Assembly: GCA_019096065.1 (NCBI GenBank)
Contig: JAGUCH010000002.1
Location: forward strand, 5,282,501 to 5,346,500
Length of the DNA: 64,000 bases
Direction of reading: 5' to 3'
Origin: Paracyclopina nana
Lineage: Eukaryota > Arthropoda > Copepoda > Cyclopoida > Cyclopettidae
Part shown: piece after piece, positions 9,152-18,665 of the stretch
How positions within the stretch are numbered: the stretch's first letter is position 1
How the letters are laid out: each line of letters starts with the position of its first letter
Program-made: the position numbers and the translations under genes
The notes under the pieces: generated by a model
What the model was told of the DNA's origin: nothing
Seen by the model: only the letters and a program-made list of their open reading frames with translations
Databases searched by the model: none

Positions 9152-10165
9152 ATGAAGAAGTCGAGTATCTCTCTCCCGGCCAAGACGATCACCATTCGCC
9201 CATCAACGCAGACGTTTTCGCTAGCCAAGAGCCAACAGCAGCAACAGCAAATAATCGTCATCCCACAAAGCATGTTGGTCAACGGCTGCATCTCTGCAAA
9301 AGACTTGAAAACCATCATCAACTCAGACAAGGAGCAACAACCCTCCATCAAGACCATGGAGAACAGAGAGAGCCTTAAGCGGCCAGGCTCATCCGACAGC
9401 TGCTACGGATCAGACAGTGAAATCAGCGAATCGTCAGAAAAATCTGTAAGAAAACGCGCAAACCTCGATCACTTGTCACCCGAGGAGAAGCTCATGAGAA
9501 GGAAGCTAAAAAACAGGGTAGCAGCGCAAAACGCACGGGACAAGAAACGCGTCAAATTCGAGGAAATGGAGGGCGAGCTACAAAGGCTTAAGGTAAACAA
9601 TAGAAGCATTTTCCGTCTGTCGCATACTCACGCAAAGTTTCTCCGTTTAGGCCCACGCCAAAGCATTAGAGCTGAAAAACGCAGAACTGGTGGCAATCAA
9701 CCAACGCTTGGTGGCTCAAAACGACGCCTTGCTCTCTTCGGAGGCCACTGTCAGAGGCCAAGAGGCCGTCGGTCCACTTGTCACGCCTTGCCAACCCCCT
9801 GAGTCAGCAGAACTCACTAGTGAACCTCAGCAGCAGGATCAGGGTCGGCTCGTGGCAGGTGGGTCAACAGTCTCGACAGCCTCACTGATGGCAGCCTCCA
9901 AGTTGTTGCTCGGCATCCTCAAGGCCAACAGGCGACAGAAGAAGTTGCCAATCAAGAAGCGGGCTCGATGGCCGACGTAGTGGACAGCCTCGCCATCAAG
10001 TCTGAGGATTTCGAAGAGGACGATGCTAAAGCGTGCGAGCAAATTCTAGACAAGTTCCTCGAAATGACGCATGAAGCCCCTGATGCTACACCTACCATCT
10101 TGGACACAGCCTGGGAGGAGACTTTTAGCGATCTTTTCCCCGAGTTGGGCGAATGCACCTTTTGA
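9152..10165 (+). CDS. Xbp1: X-box binding protein 1 (bZIP unfolded-protein-response factor)
   Basis: Exon 1 is 9152-9592 and exon 2 starts at 9651 (58-bp GT-AG intron, phase 0). The bZIP basic region reads R-R-K-L-K-N-R-V-A-A-Q-N-A-R-D-K-K-R, the XBP1 signature, and is followed by a leucine zipper that crosses the intron. A poly-Gln run is near the N-terminus. Unspliced mRNA stops at 9980 (256 aa, hydrophobic C-terminal stretch). If the 23-nt IRE1 intron at 9808-9830 is removed, the frame shifts and runs to 10165 (310 aa), ending in an acidic-aromatic activation-type tail with W-E-E-T-F-S-D-L-F. By family knowledge the short form is a weak regulator. The long form activates ER chaperone and secretory genes after IRE1 splicing in the cytosol. 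BiP, a classic target, lies 28 kb downstream. Confidence 0.95.
9800..9840 (+). promoter_or_regulatory. IRE1 splice-site hairpin pair and 23-nt unconventional intron
   Basis: The left hairpin has a 5-bp stem TGAGT/ACTCA (9800-9804 with 9812-9816) around the 7-base loop CAGCAGA. The right hairpin has a CCT/AGG stem around the loop CAGCAGC (9828-9834). Both loops fit the IRE1 consensus CNG-CNGN, with cleavage after the third base (after 9807 and after 9830). The excised 23 nt has the length known for Drosophila and gives exactly the shift needed to join the two XBP1 frames. Confidence 0.93.
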
Positions 10166-10251
10166 ACATCTCATAGCAACAAGGAATTTGAAAGCCATTA
10201 ATATATGTAAAGTATTTGCAATTTCGTTTTAGCGCTATCTTCTTTAGTACA

Positions 10252-10257
10252 AATAAA
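10252..10257 (+). terminator. Polyadenylation signal of XBP1
   Basis: AATAAA 87 bp after the spliced-form stop. Confidence 0.7.
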
Positions 10258-10932
10258 AAATCCGCAAACTTGGTCCATGCTTGAGTACTTCGTGTACGAC
10301 ATAAAGATTGGAATTATGAAAAAACAGTACAGCTTGTAAAGCCGATCGAGGGTACTGTATCTATGCAAAATGGAAATGGAACTGAGCTCGCTGGTCTGTC
10401 TTCATGATGCTCAGATTTTTCAACATTTTGCTGCCATAGAAAAGCTTTTTAAGCTTAAGGCACAGCCACAATTTTTAACAGCTAAGAGTTTAGCCAAGAC
10501 CTATAGTCATTCTTTTGCATATTACAAAGCATTCAACTAATGGTAATTAGTTTTCTTGTCTTCCAAAATAGCTTATATATCATGGCTCCGTTTGGCTTTT
10601 AGTCCTCTGATGCCTGAAAATGTTACCGTCAGTTCACAGATCCTAATTAGCTTGCTTAATTTGCTGTAATCTAGGTCTAATCTAAATCAGCATTTAGTAG
10701 GGCGATCTTAATCCTGGTCCTATTTTCATAGTTCTGAATTTTTTAAGCATAGTTTGCATTTCACCAGAAGTTATGTTAACCGGTTACATATCATCTGCAT
10801 GCTAAGATTTTATGCGACAGTAGGGCCTCACATGCGCCGTAAGTATGATGGCTTTGTTGCTTGGATACTCTCTTTTTTAAGACGATTACGATTTTCAAGC
10901 AGGCCTCAGTGAGCAATAGCATACAAAACCAT
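10258..10932 (+). other. Intergenic, XBP1 to receptor-like gene
   Basis: AT-rich, with no ORF or repeat I can support. It may hold upstream exons or the promoter of the next gene. Confidence 0.5.
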
Positions 10933-11963
10933 ATGGACGAAGACTCAAGTTCACCCGAGGAAATCAAGGACATTTTCTGCGGCAACGCACTCTTTGCGAT
11001 AGCTTGGTCAACGTTTTTTACGTTGACCCAAGTCACAAGCGATACCCTTCTAGCCACGATTATTTGCTACGAGTTTTTCGCCGGCGACCCCCAAAAAAGA
11101 ACGATCCTCAACCGACTGCACTCTTTTATGGCCATGAGCACTCTGGGCGTATCTGTAAGCCAAGGCTCAGTTCTCGTCATCCGACCGTTGACTGGCCCCC
11201 TCAACGAATTGGTTATAGTAGCCGTGTTTGACCTCCCCAGAATGGCATTTTCCTACTGCAACACGCTATGCTTAATGGAAAAATTCGTCCTAAAATGGCT
11301 GAGCATTGTGCTATGGAAAAGGATACCCCCAATCAATGATGAATTCTTCTCAACTTTCTTCTTGAGCCTCAACCTGCTCATAAGTCTGGGCTTGACACTG
11401 ATTAGAAACGCGGGGTTTCTTGGGGTCAGCGGTGGAATCTCAATAGTGCTGAGCGGCAAAGAAAGAACCAATGACCAAAACTTGCCAAGCTTTCCGTAAG
11501 TCTGATAATTTTCACCAAAAAGTTAGTCCTTTCTGTGCCATTACTTTTAAGCTGATCTTTAAGGGTCTTTGTCTGGGTGATTGGCATCGCTTGCATCATT
11601 TACATTCTTCTTGGTCTGCATTTGGCTCTGCGAAATGTGATTAAAGGCCATTCCAGCAACGCCGTAGAGACGCCTGCAGAAATGGGCCAAGTGGGAAACC
11701 ATTACAACAACCAGGGATCAAACGATAGCTTATTCAGTCCTATGGTTCATGCTTTCGTGGCTTCGTCAATTATCTATACGCTTCTCGCGCATAACTTCTT
11801 GGCTACAAGCAACTTCTTGTTGAATGCCATTTTTAAGTTCATCATTCCGTATGTAATTTTCACTCTAGGTGTACCCTTGATCATTTGCCAGCAAAAGCCT
11901 GCAATTCTAAATTATTTGCGGTCAAGCCTGGAGAAAATGTTGCGGAGATTCCGTTGCAAATAA
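10933..11963 (+). CDS. Seven-helix receptor-like membrane protein
   Basis: Two exons, 10933-11495 and 11564-11963 (68-bp intron, phase 2), give about 320 aa if the ATG at 10933 is used. The frame is open further upstream to a stop at 10846, so a 5' exon is possible. Seven hydrophobic stretches can be counted: five follow in exon 1 to early exon 2 and two more near the end. The second segment is preceded by the short polar motif G-D-P-Q-K-R-T, which looks like a conserved loop. The C-terminus is basic. It could be a chemoreceptor or an arthropod-specific GPCR-like family; I do not recognise the family. No signal peptide. Function unknown. Confidence 0.6.
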
Positions 11964-13365
11964 AAATTATCAACTGCCTTGCTTCTTTGCGGCGCGGTCA
12001 CAATTATTCATGTCATAGTAAGCTCTGACGACGAGTACTCTGTTCTCTTGGAGTCTTGCCTGATTTTTCAGCACGAACGTCAACTATCTGACTTGTTGGC
12101 CGAATTGCAATTCAAGCATGTTTCACACCTAACACAGCACGCCAACTACGCACATTTAAACATTTCTAGATTCTCCACATAACTCTTTCTTTTGGAGATT
12201 TTTAGCGTTCCTCCTTTTCATTCCTTTTCGCGGCGATTGCGGAGACAGGTAATTTCGGCTCCATTAAAAAAAAGAGAAGCATCAGCTCAAAGGAGCTTTT
12301 CTAGTGACCTAGCTGCTCTAAATGGATTCTTAAATACAGCTATAATCGAGGCTGACAAGATAAGAGTGTGGGCTTAACGCTTTTTTGCAGCTTCAGGCTA
12401 ATTCACAAATATTCTTTGCCGCCTATTTCAAGGAATACTGACAATTTCGCCCATACATCACGAATTAGCTACGACCAAAATTACTCAAGTGTGCAACCCT
12501 TTTTCCTCAGGATTTGTGAGCTGCACAAAAAAGCTGACGGCTACTGCTAAATTGAAAGAAATGCCTGGAATGAGTTCAATTTTTGCACTATGCTCAACAG
12601 CATTTGGGGTTTGTAGCGAAAAAAGCGTCTGCAAAAATCCAAAGCATATGAAGCGTAATAGCAGTACTATGAGAGGAGAAAGCATGGAGCGAACAAAGAA
12701 TTACTTGTATTATTTTACAATGCATGCTCCTGATGCATCATTTGACACAGACAGTATGAGAAATGATTCTGACTAACTACTTGAGCTGATGGATAAAAGA
12801 AAGTCACTTCTGGCCCCAAGGCCTTTCACAATCACGGCCTTGACAAAGTAAGCATTTTCAAAAGAGCTTTCACAAAGATGCCAGAATTTAGCACTATCTA
12901 GCTAATTTCTCTCTAATTGCTTTTTGTAGCCCGCCTCACAGCTTTCGCACATAGATGTATAATGAAGATAGAGAAACAATGCAAATGATCCAGCCAAGGG
13001 CATCTTTTGACATGATGATCAGACTTTGTTGGATCCTTGCATGTGGGTGAGAAGTGGTCATCAAAATGACTGGCTTTCTAATTTCAATAAAACTTGCCAC
13101 CCTAGAAGTATAGAGTAGTGGGCAGCCTGAGAGATAAGCTGCAACACTGCCCATGTATCAGCAGGGTTGACAGAAACCTGGCCTGAAAGTCTGCTCAAGA
13201 GATAGGCCACTTGTCCAATTCATTATAGATTTATCCCTTGAGGTGAGCAGACCGAAGCTCTCACAGAATAAGGATAAAAGGACCTCTGTAATAGTGAGAT
13301 ACAAAAGCTCCCATTTGATCTATAAATTACACATCGCTTCTTTCCATTGCACAGCATCAGCCAAG
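11964..13365 (+). other. Intergenic region
   Basis: Several short ORFs occur (for example 12489-12776, Ser/Lys/Cys-rich) but none has splice support, family similarity or a good start context. A TATA-like TATAAAT at 13321 belongs to the next gene. Confidence 0.5.
13321..13327 (+). promoter_or_regulatory. TATA box of the spectrin-repeat gene
   Basis: TATAAAT 45 bp before the ATG, so the 5' leader would be only about 15 nt if transcription starts 25-30 bp downstream. Confidence 0.55.
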
Positions 13366-15283
13366 ATGACTTTTTGGCAGGAAAACTATCCCTTCATCAA
13401 GGATGTCTACCTGATGAGGCAAACCAAGATGGTTGAATGGATGGAGAATGTGGAGAAAGCCATCTCTAGGATCATGGCTGATAAAGTCTACACCTCAGCA
13501 GAATTCAAGCGCGAGAGGGACAACTTCCATGTAAGCAATCACATTCTTAGCCAGGGAAAAAATATAAACTGAAAATTGTTCAGGCCTTGTGCAAAGATCT
13601 TGAGCGCGCTGAGGTCAAGAAATGGCTCCAACAAATCCTTGAGATCCTCATGGCTGAGAGAGGAAAAGAGGAGCGTGCTGAGCAAATTCAAAAGCTAGAT
13701 GCCATAATTAAGAAGCACGAGGAGCTCATTCCAACTGTTCTCAAGACTCAGGTCAAGGTGGATCTCTACTGGAAGTGCTATGCATATGGTGATGAGCTTA
13801 AACCTCATATTGAGTTCTTGGATGGGATCATGCTCAGCTCAACTCGCGACATTGCCCCTAGCTGCATAGAGAATGTAGAAGAGTTGATTGAGAGGCAAGA
13901 AAAATCACTGAATCAACTTGAAACCAGAAGGGCAGTGGTCAAAGACCTTATTGTCAAAGGCAAACAGCTTCTTGAAAATCCAGAGTAAGTGTACTCAGCT
14001 GATAATCAGAGATATGCCTTGACTTTCCCTAAATAATTTAAATTTGCAGCAAACCCAAGTTCTTGGACAGTCATGTTAAGCGAATTGAGGAGGGTTGGGA
14101 TGAAACCAAAGATAAGGCCACTCAGAGGTTGGACCTACTTAACAACACCAAGGCTGCTTGGCAGGGATATGCTCTTGGTCTTGAGCAAATTGCCGAGGAA
14201 TTTGAAAAGGCTGAGGATGAAATTAAAAAAGTCAAGAAGCGCTTCAACCTTGCATCAGCTCTTGAAGACTTGGAGAGGAGGCAGAACATTTTCAAAAATA
14301 CCAAAAACACTATTGACAAAATGTACAAGGGAATCCAGCATGACTACGACGTGATGACCATGACCTTGCCTGAAGACAAGAAGGACTTTGTCAAGAAAGA
14401 AGTCAAAGCAGTCACTGATAAGCTAGAAGTGGTGGACAGGTTTAAGGAGAAGGTTGATAAAATTGATGAATTTGTCACCAGCCTCAAGAACTTTGACGTC
14501 ACACTTAAGGACATTGATAGCTGGATGAAGGGAGCTGAGGTTCAGCTCAACGAAATCAAGAACAACTCTGACAAAATGACACCTGAAGATCGAGTATCAT
14601 ATACTATGGAGCTGCAGGAAGACGTTTCCTGTAAATTTGACATCATCAAGAAGAACATTCAGATTGAGGAGGAATTGCTACCTCAGGGTGAAAAAGTACC
14701 TCAAGATGCCCAAGACTACAAAGATGAGCTCAAGCGTATCAAGGAATTTGTCGAAAGCTTGTACCAAAAGGTTGTCAAGGAATGCGACAACTTCTCAGAG
14801 GATGTCAAATACTGGGCTGAGTACAAGACTGGCATCAAGGAATTCAGGCCATGGTTAGATAGCGCTGAAAAGCGCTCTACTGAGGGATTGAGTAAGCCTC
14901 AGACCCTCGATGAGGCAAATGCAATGTTTGCCAACGTCAAGGAGTTTGAGCAGTCCTGCTTGAAGCACCTGAAAATTCTGGATGATGCTGCCAATGCTGC
15001 CAACAAGATGACAACCCACAAAGAGGCTGATACAGAGGTGGCTGAACTCAAGGTTCGCTACGGCAAGGTCAAAGTAGTGGCTGATGAGTGGGTGAAGAAG
15101 GTTGACACATTGGTTAAGGAATGGCAGCTTCTGGACAGCACCGTCACTGAGCTCAATTCATGGGTAGCCAAGGACAGGGGAGCAGAGGGCGAGCAATCCT
15201 TCTCCCTTGAGAAAATGGAGTCGACCCTGGGAGAACTCAAGAACATTTTCAAGGAGAAAGAAAAGCTTGTGGAAAATCTATAA
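13366..15283 (+). CDS. Spectrin-repeat protein, Msp300/nesprin-like (599 aa)
   Basis: Exons 13366-13530, 13584-13984 and 14050-15283, joined in frame. Almost the whole chain is alpha-helical, charged and heptad-like, with Trp residues at repeat-like spacing (for example E-G-W-D-E-T and K-A-A-W-Q-G-Y), typical of spectrin repeats. The wording of the middle third resembles insect muscle-specific protein 300, which links nuclei and Z-discs to actin. This protein has no actin-binding calponin-homology domain, no KASH tail and no membrane segment. It is therefore either a free-standing short relative or part of a larger locus; the stop and a good polyadenylation signal at 15739 favour free-standing. 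Spectrin-repeat nature is well supported; the Msp300 link is from recollection. Confidence 0.75.
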
Positions 15284-15783
15284 TCAACACATTACTATTT
15301 CATCTGCATTGACTGAGCATTTGTTCTGCCTGTTCATCAATATTATTAAGGAAACTTGCCCAACTGATCCTCAGCTCGAAATACCTTAGATATGAAGTAA
15401 CTACCAGTGACTGCAACCCACTCGTCCCTCTAATTTTAGTATTAAAAGATGTATCAAAGATTCAACAAAGAGATGACCCATTTGCCTATGATCGCTGTAG
15501 CAACTGTCAGCAACGGACCAGTAACTGCCATATGTCCCCTGTCAATGCTGGTTCCCAAGTCTGGCGATAAGCGAGGATGGTCGAATGGATCATCATTTTT
15601 GGTTTACAGCGGTTCCTTAATGATTGGCTACTTTTGAAGAATGGTCACAAAAAATGCTCAACATATGAACTATTTGTGCTTTCCAATCATTACGGCTATG
15701 TACTTTACATGAAGATTCAACTTTATCTGACCTGTCTCAATAAAAAAGCTAAGAATGACTACTTCAGTTTGCTCACTAATTCC
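15284..15783 (+). other. 3' UTR of the spectrin-repeat gene
   Basis: No coding signal. AATAAA at 15739-15744 is the likely polyadenylation signal. The last 8 bp (CTAATTCC, 15776-15783) are the left target-site copy of the following MITE. Confidence 0.6.
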
Positions 15784-16217
15784 TAGTGATGGAACGAGCC
15801 GCAAATGGTCAGCTTGATCAAGCTTTTTTAAAGGTGTTTGAGCGATCCCAAGTTTTTGAAAATTATTATCAAGCTAAAAATTTCACATTTCAAGCTTTTT
15901 ACAAGCTTTTCATTTTTTTAGTATTTTGACAACAAAAAATGGCAATTCGTCAGACTTGACAAAATGACTAAGAAAATACAAAAAATGACAGAAATAGCTT
16001 TATCGTTAAGTAGAGTATTGTATTCCTTAGGAATTTGTCAATTTTAAAACAAGCCCCTTTTTCTTTTGACTGAAAAAAGGATTAAAAGTTTCGCAATTTT
16101 CGGGGTCAAGCTTTTTCAACCCTTTCAAAATTTGGTTTGAGCAATTCCAAGCTTTTTGCTATTGTAGCTCAAGCTGGATTTTAGTTTCAAGCCAAGATGA
16201 AACTCGTTCCATCACTA
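15784..16217 (+). mobile_element. Non-autonomous hAT-type MITE
   Basis: 434 bp bounded by 15-bp perfect inverted repeats (TAGTGATGGAACGAG and its complement) and flanked by a perfect 8-bp duplication CTAATTCC (15776-15783 and 16218-16225). An 8-bp duplication and a TAGTG-type end are typical of hAT elements. The interior is AT-rich with many AAGCTT-like pieces and no transposase ORF. Confidence 0.9.
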
Positions 16218-16395
16218 CTAATTCCCTTAATTTGTTCGTTCTGTTTGCCCGAGGCATTGACGCAAGAGGTTCTTCAAACAAGAACTTTTTGACATTGTTT
16301 TTCAATCATGCTTGAATTAAAGTGTCCTTCATAAGATAACTGATCGACTATAATACAACTTAATTACTGGTAATCTGAGCAAATAAGGCTAACAG

Positions 16396-16403
16396 TATAT
16401 AAG
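16396..16403 (+). promoter_or_regulatory. TATA box of the serine protease gene
   Basis: TATATAAG 51 bp upstream of the chosen ATG (16454), a normal core-promoter distance for a short leader. Confidence 0.65.
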
Positions 16404-16453
16404 CATGGGTGAATTTGCTACGATGACAATTAGTCGGGAGAAATTAGAGCAAC

Positions 16454-17674
16454 ATGAGAGTTCTATTGGTTTTTGCGCTTGCCTTTGTGGCAGCCAATGC
16501 AGTAAGAAGGAATTTTGCCACTTAATATTACTCGCAACTCAACCTCGGCTTTTTTGCTCAGCTTGTGTACAAGGGAAGGGAGTACAAACCAGCCTACACC
16601 CGAATCCCCGACTACGAAAAATACTTCACAGGGGAAAAGAAAATGAACCAGCAGCCATCCACAATGAAGTTCACTCCCAGAAATGAAATCAAGCAAGATC
16701 GTAAGTAAAGAATTCGTACCTCCTTCAGAAGTCGATGATTGAAGAAGAATATCCTTATAGCTGAATGTGGCGTTCCCAATGCTCTTGCTGATGAGAAAAT
16801 TGTTGGTGGCGAAATTGCTCAACCTCACCAATTCCCCTGGCAAGTAGGAATATTTTTCAGTGGATACTTCTGCGGAGGAACCATCATTTGTAATGCATGT
16901 TTAAACTCGCGTGAACCCGATTTGTTTGCTAACCAGCTGAGTACTTGTAGCTGACAGACATATCCTCACTGCTGCCCATTGTGCTGACACTGGTTTCTCC
17001 TGGGAAGTTGTGATTGGTGCCCACAGAATCAGGAGCGATGGCGTTTCGGTGGTAACTGACGATGCAAAGGTCCACCCTCAATGGAACCCCTCTACCATAT
17101 CAAATGATGTGGCCATTCTGACACTGAAGGAACCAATCGACTTTGACAGTTTCAATGGTGACTCGTGGACTATCCAGTTTTAGGTTTTTTCTGTAATTTT
17201 TCAATTAAAGGCGATGCCAGGCCCAACTGCTTGCCGACTAGAGCTGATGAAAACAATGACTTTGTTGGGGAAAAGGTTCTTGTCAGCGGCTGGGGCCTAA
17301 CCTTTGACGGCGCTTCTAGCATTGCTGACGAGCTTCACTATGTTGACAACGTCCCAATCATTTCTCAGGGAGATTGCGAGGACGTCTATGGATCCCTGAA
17401 TGAGGGCGTCATTTGCATTGACACCGCTGGAGGCCATGGCTCATGCAGCGTAACAATGGAGTCGTTTCATATAAGCAATTTAAAGTTACATCTTTTTTAG
17501 GGCGACTCTGGTGGACCCATGTCTCTACCGGGAGGTAAATTCAAGCAAATCGGTGTTGTTTCTTTTGGAGCCTCAGCTGGCTGTGAAATCGGTTACCCAG
17601 CAGGCTTCACTGAAATCACCAAGTACCTCGATTGGATCTCCCAAGAAACAGGGCTTGAAATCAAGGAGCATTAA
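16454..17674 (+). CDS. Secreted chymotrypsin-like serine protease (S1A), 311 aa
   Basis: Six exons: 16454-16501, 16562-16700, 16761-16889, 16951-17157, 17211-17449 and 17501-17674, all with GT-AG borders and continuous frame. Exon 1 encodes exactly a 16-residue signal peptide. A propeptide of about 55 residues with one Cys precedes the activation site I-V-G-G. The catalytic triad is present: T-A-A-H-C, N-D-V-A-I-L and G-D-S-G-G-P. The residue six before the active serine (position 189 by chymotrypsin numbering) is Gly, so trypsin specificity is unlikely and chymotrypsin- or elastase-like specificity is expected. Probably a digestive or extracellular enzyme, activated by cleavage before I-V-G-G. 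Its stop lies only 89 bp from the convergent SNX3 stop. Confidence 0.92.
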
Positions 17675-17763
17675 GTTTATGAAAGCACTAATTAAAGCAA
17701 ATTATTGATCCAAAATTATTATTTCTCTCGTTGGTACATTTTAAACGAATCACTCAGAGGCAA

Positions 17764-18371
17764 TCACATTGGGATTTTACCAGGAAGAAAATTTCTTCTG
17801 TCAAGCTTTTCCTCAAGGAGGAAAGCGTGCAAGCTTTTCTCATTCTGCACCAAGGGATGGCCAGCTACAACGTTGATAAACTCCTCCAAGCCCTGCCTTC
17901 TGTCGTCAATGAAATCGGGCTCAAAAATGCCATCATCAGCGTTAAGAAAAGGCAGTTGTTTGAAATAGGCTTTGGGTGGCAGCTCAGGCACAACTATGGC
18001 TACATCTCTCTCAATTTCATTCCTTAGCCACGCAAAATCGCTGTATCTCCTCCTAGTTGATACTTCTTTGACTCTAATAAAAAGGGAAACCTCACATGAT
18101 TGACATCAAATGAAGCTCTGTCTGACCTTACTTGAAGACGGGCAGGTTGGTTTTCATGTGAACCTCGTAGTCAGTGTACTTTTTGCCCTTTTCGTCAGTA
18201 TGCGTTATGGGACGGCAAACTTCGATTTCCAGAAAGCTAGCTGAAGTGATTTTCTGGTGAATTGGCTTGCCATTAGTAAGAAGAAACGTGGGAAGGCTCA
18301 CCTGGAGGACTATATGCGTCGTCTAGGGTTTGCTTCCTAGGTGGAATTCTCTTAACGCCATCATAACTCAT
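17764..18371 (-). CDS. Snx3: Sorting nexin-3 (PX domain), 162 aa
   Basis: Three exons on the minus strand: 18371-18302, 18240-18132 and 18073-17764. The protein is one PX domain: F-L-E-I-E-V start, R-R-R-Y-S-D-F phosphoinositide-binding motif, L-P-P-K-A-Y segment, R-R-Q-G-L-E-E-F-I helix and L-P-G-K-I close to the end. Length and sequence match animal SNX3/SNX12. SNX3 binds PI3P on early endosomes and works with retromer to recycle cargo such as Wntless. It lies 294 bp downstream of the SUGP1 stop on the same strand. Confidence 0.95.
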
Positions 18372-18665
18372 GTTGCCAGCAGTTTACAAGCTGCTCGTGA
18401 TAACACGTGATCTTGGAAAACTCCCACTTTCAAAACCCATGCATGATTAAGCTAAAAATGTTACAAGCAATTTTCGAAGCGAATTCAAGATAAGCAAAAA
18501 ACTCTGCTGTATAATGAAGCTCAAGTCTTTTATAATTTACGCTTTTGACTGCAAGACTACTTTTTATTGCCTTAGACGAACAATTCTACAGCACAACGGC
18601 GATGCAGAAAGAAAAGTTCAGTAGTATGCCCTTCTAGGATTATTCTGTAAGGAAAGTTGGTGGTA
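18372..18665 (-). other. Short spacer between SUGP1 and SNX3
   Basis: 294 bp containing the SUGP1 3' UTR and SNX3 promoter. No other feature seen. Confidence 0.5.

Noticed and set aside
12489-12776. 95-codon ORF between receptor-like and spectrin genes
   Set aside because: No signal peptide, no family, no promoter evidence.
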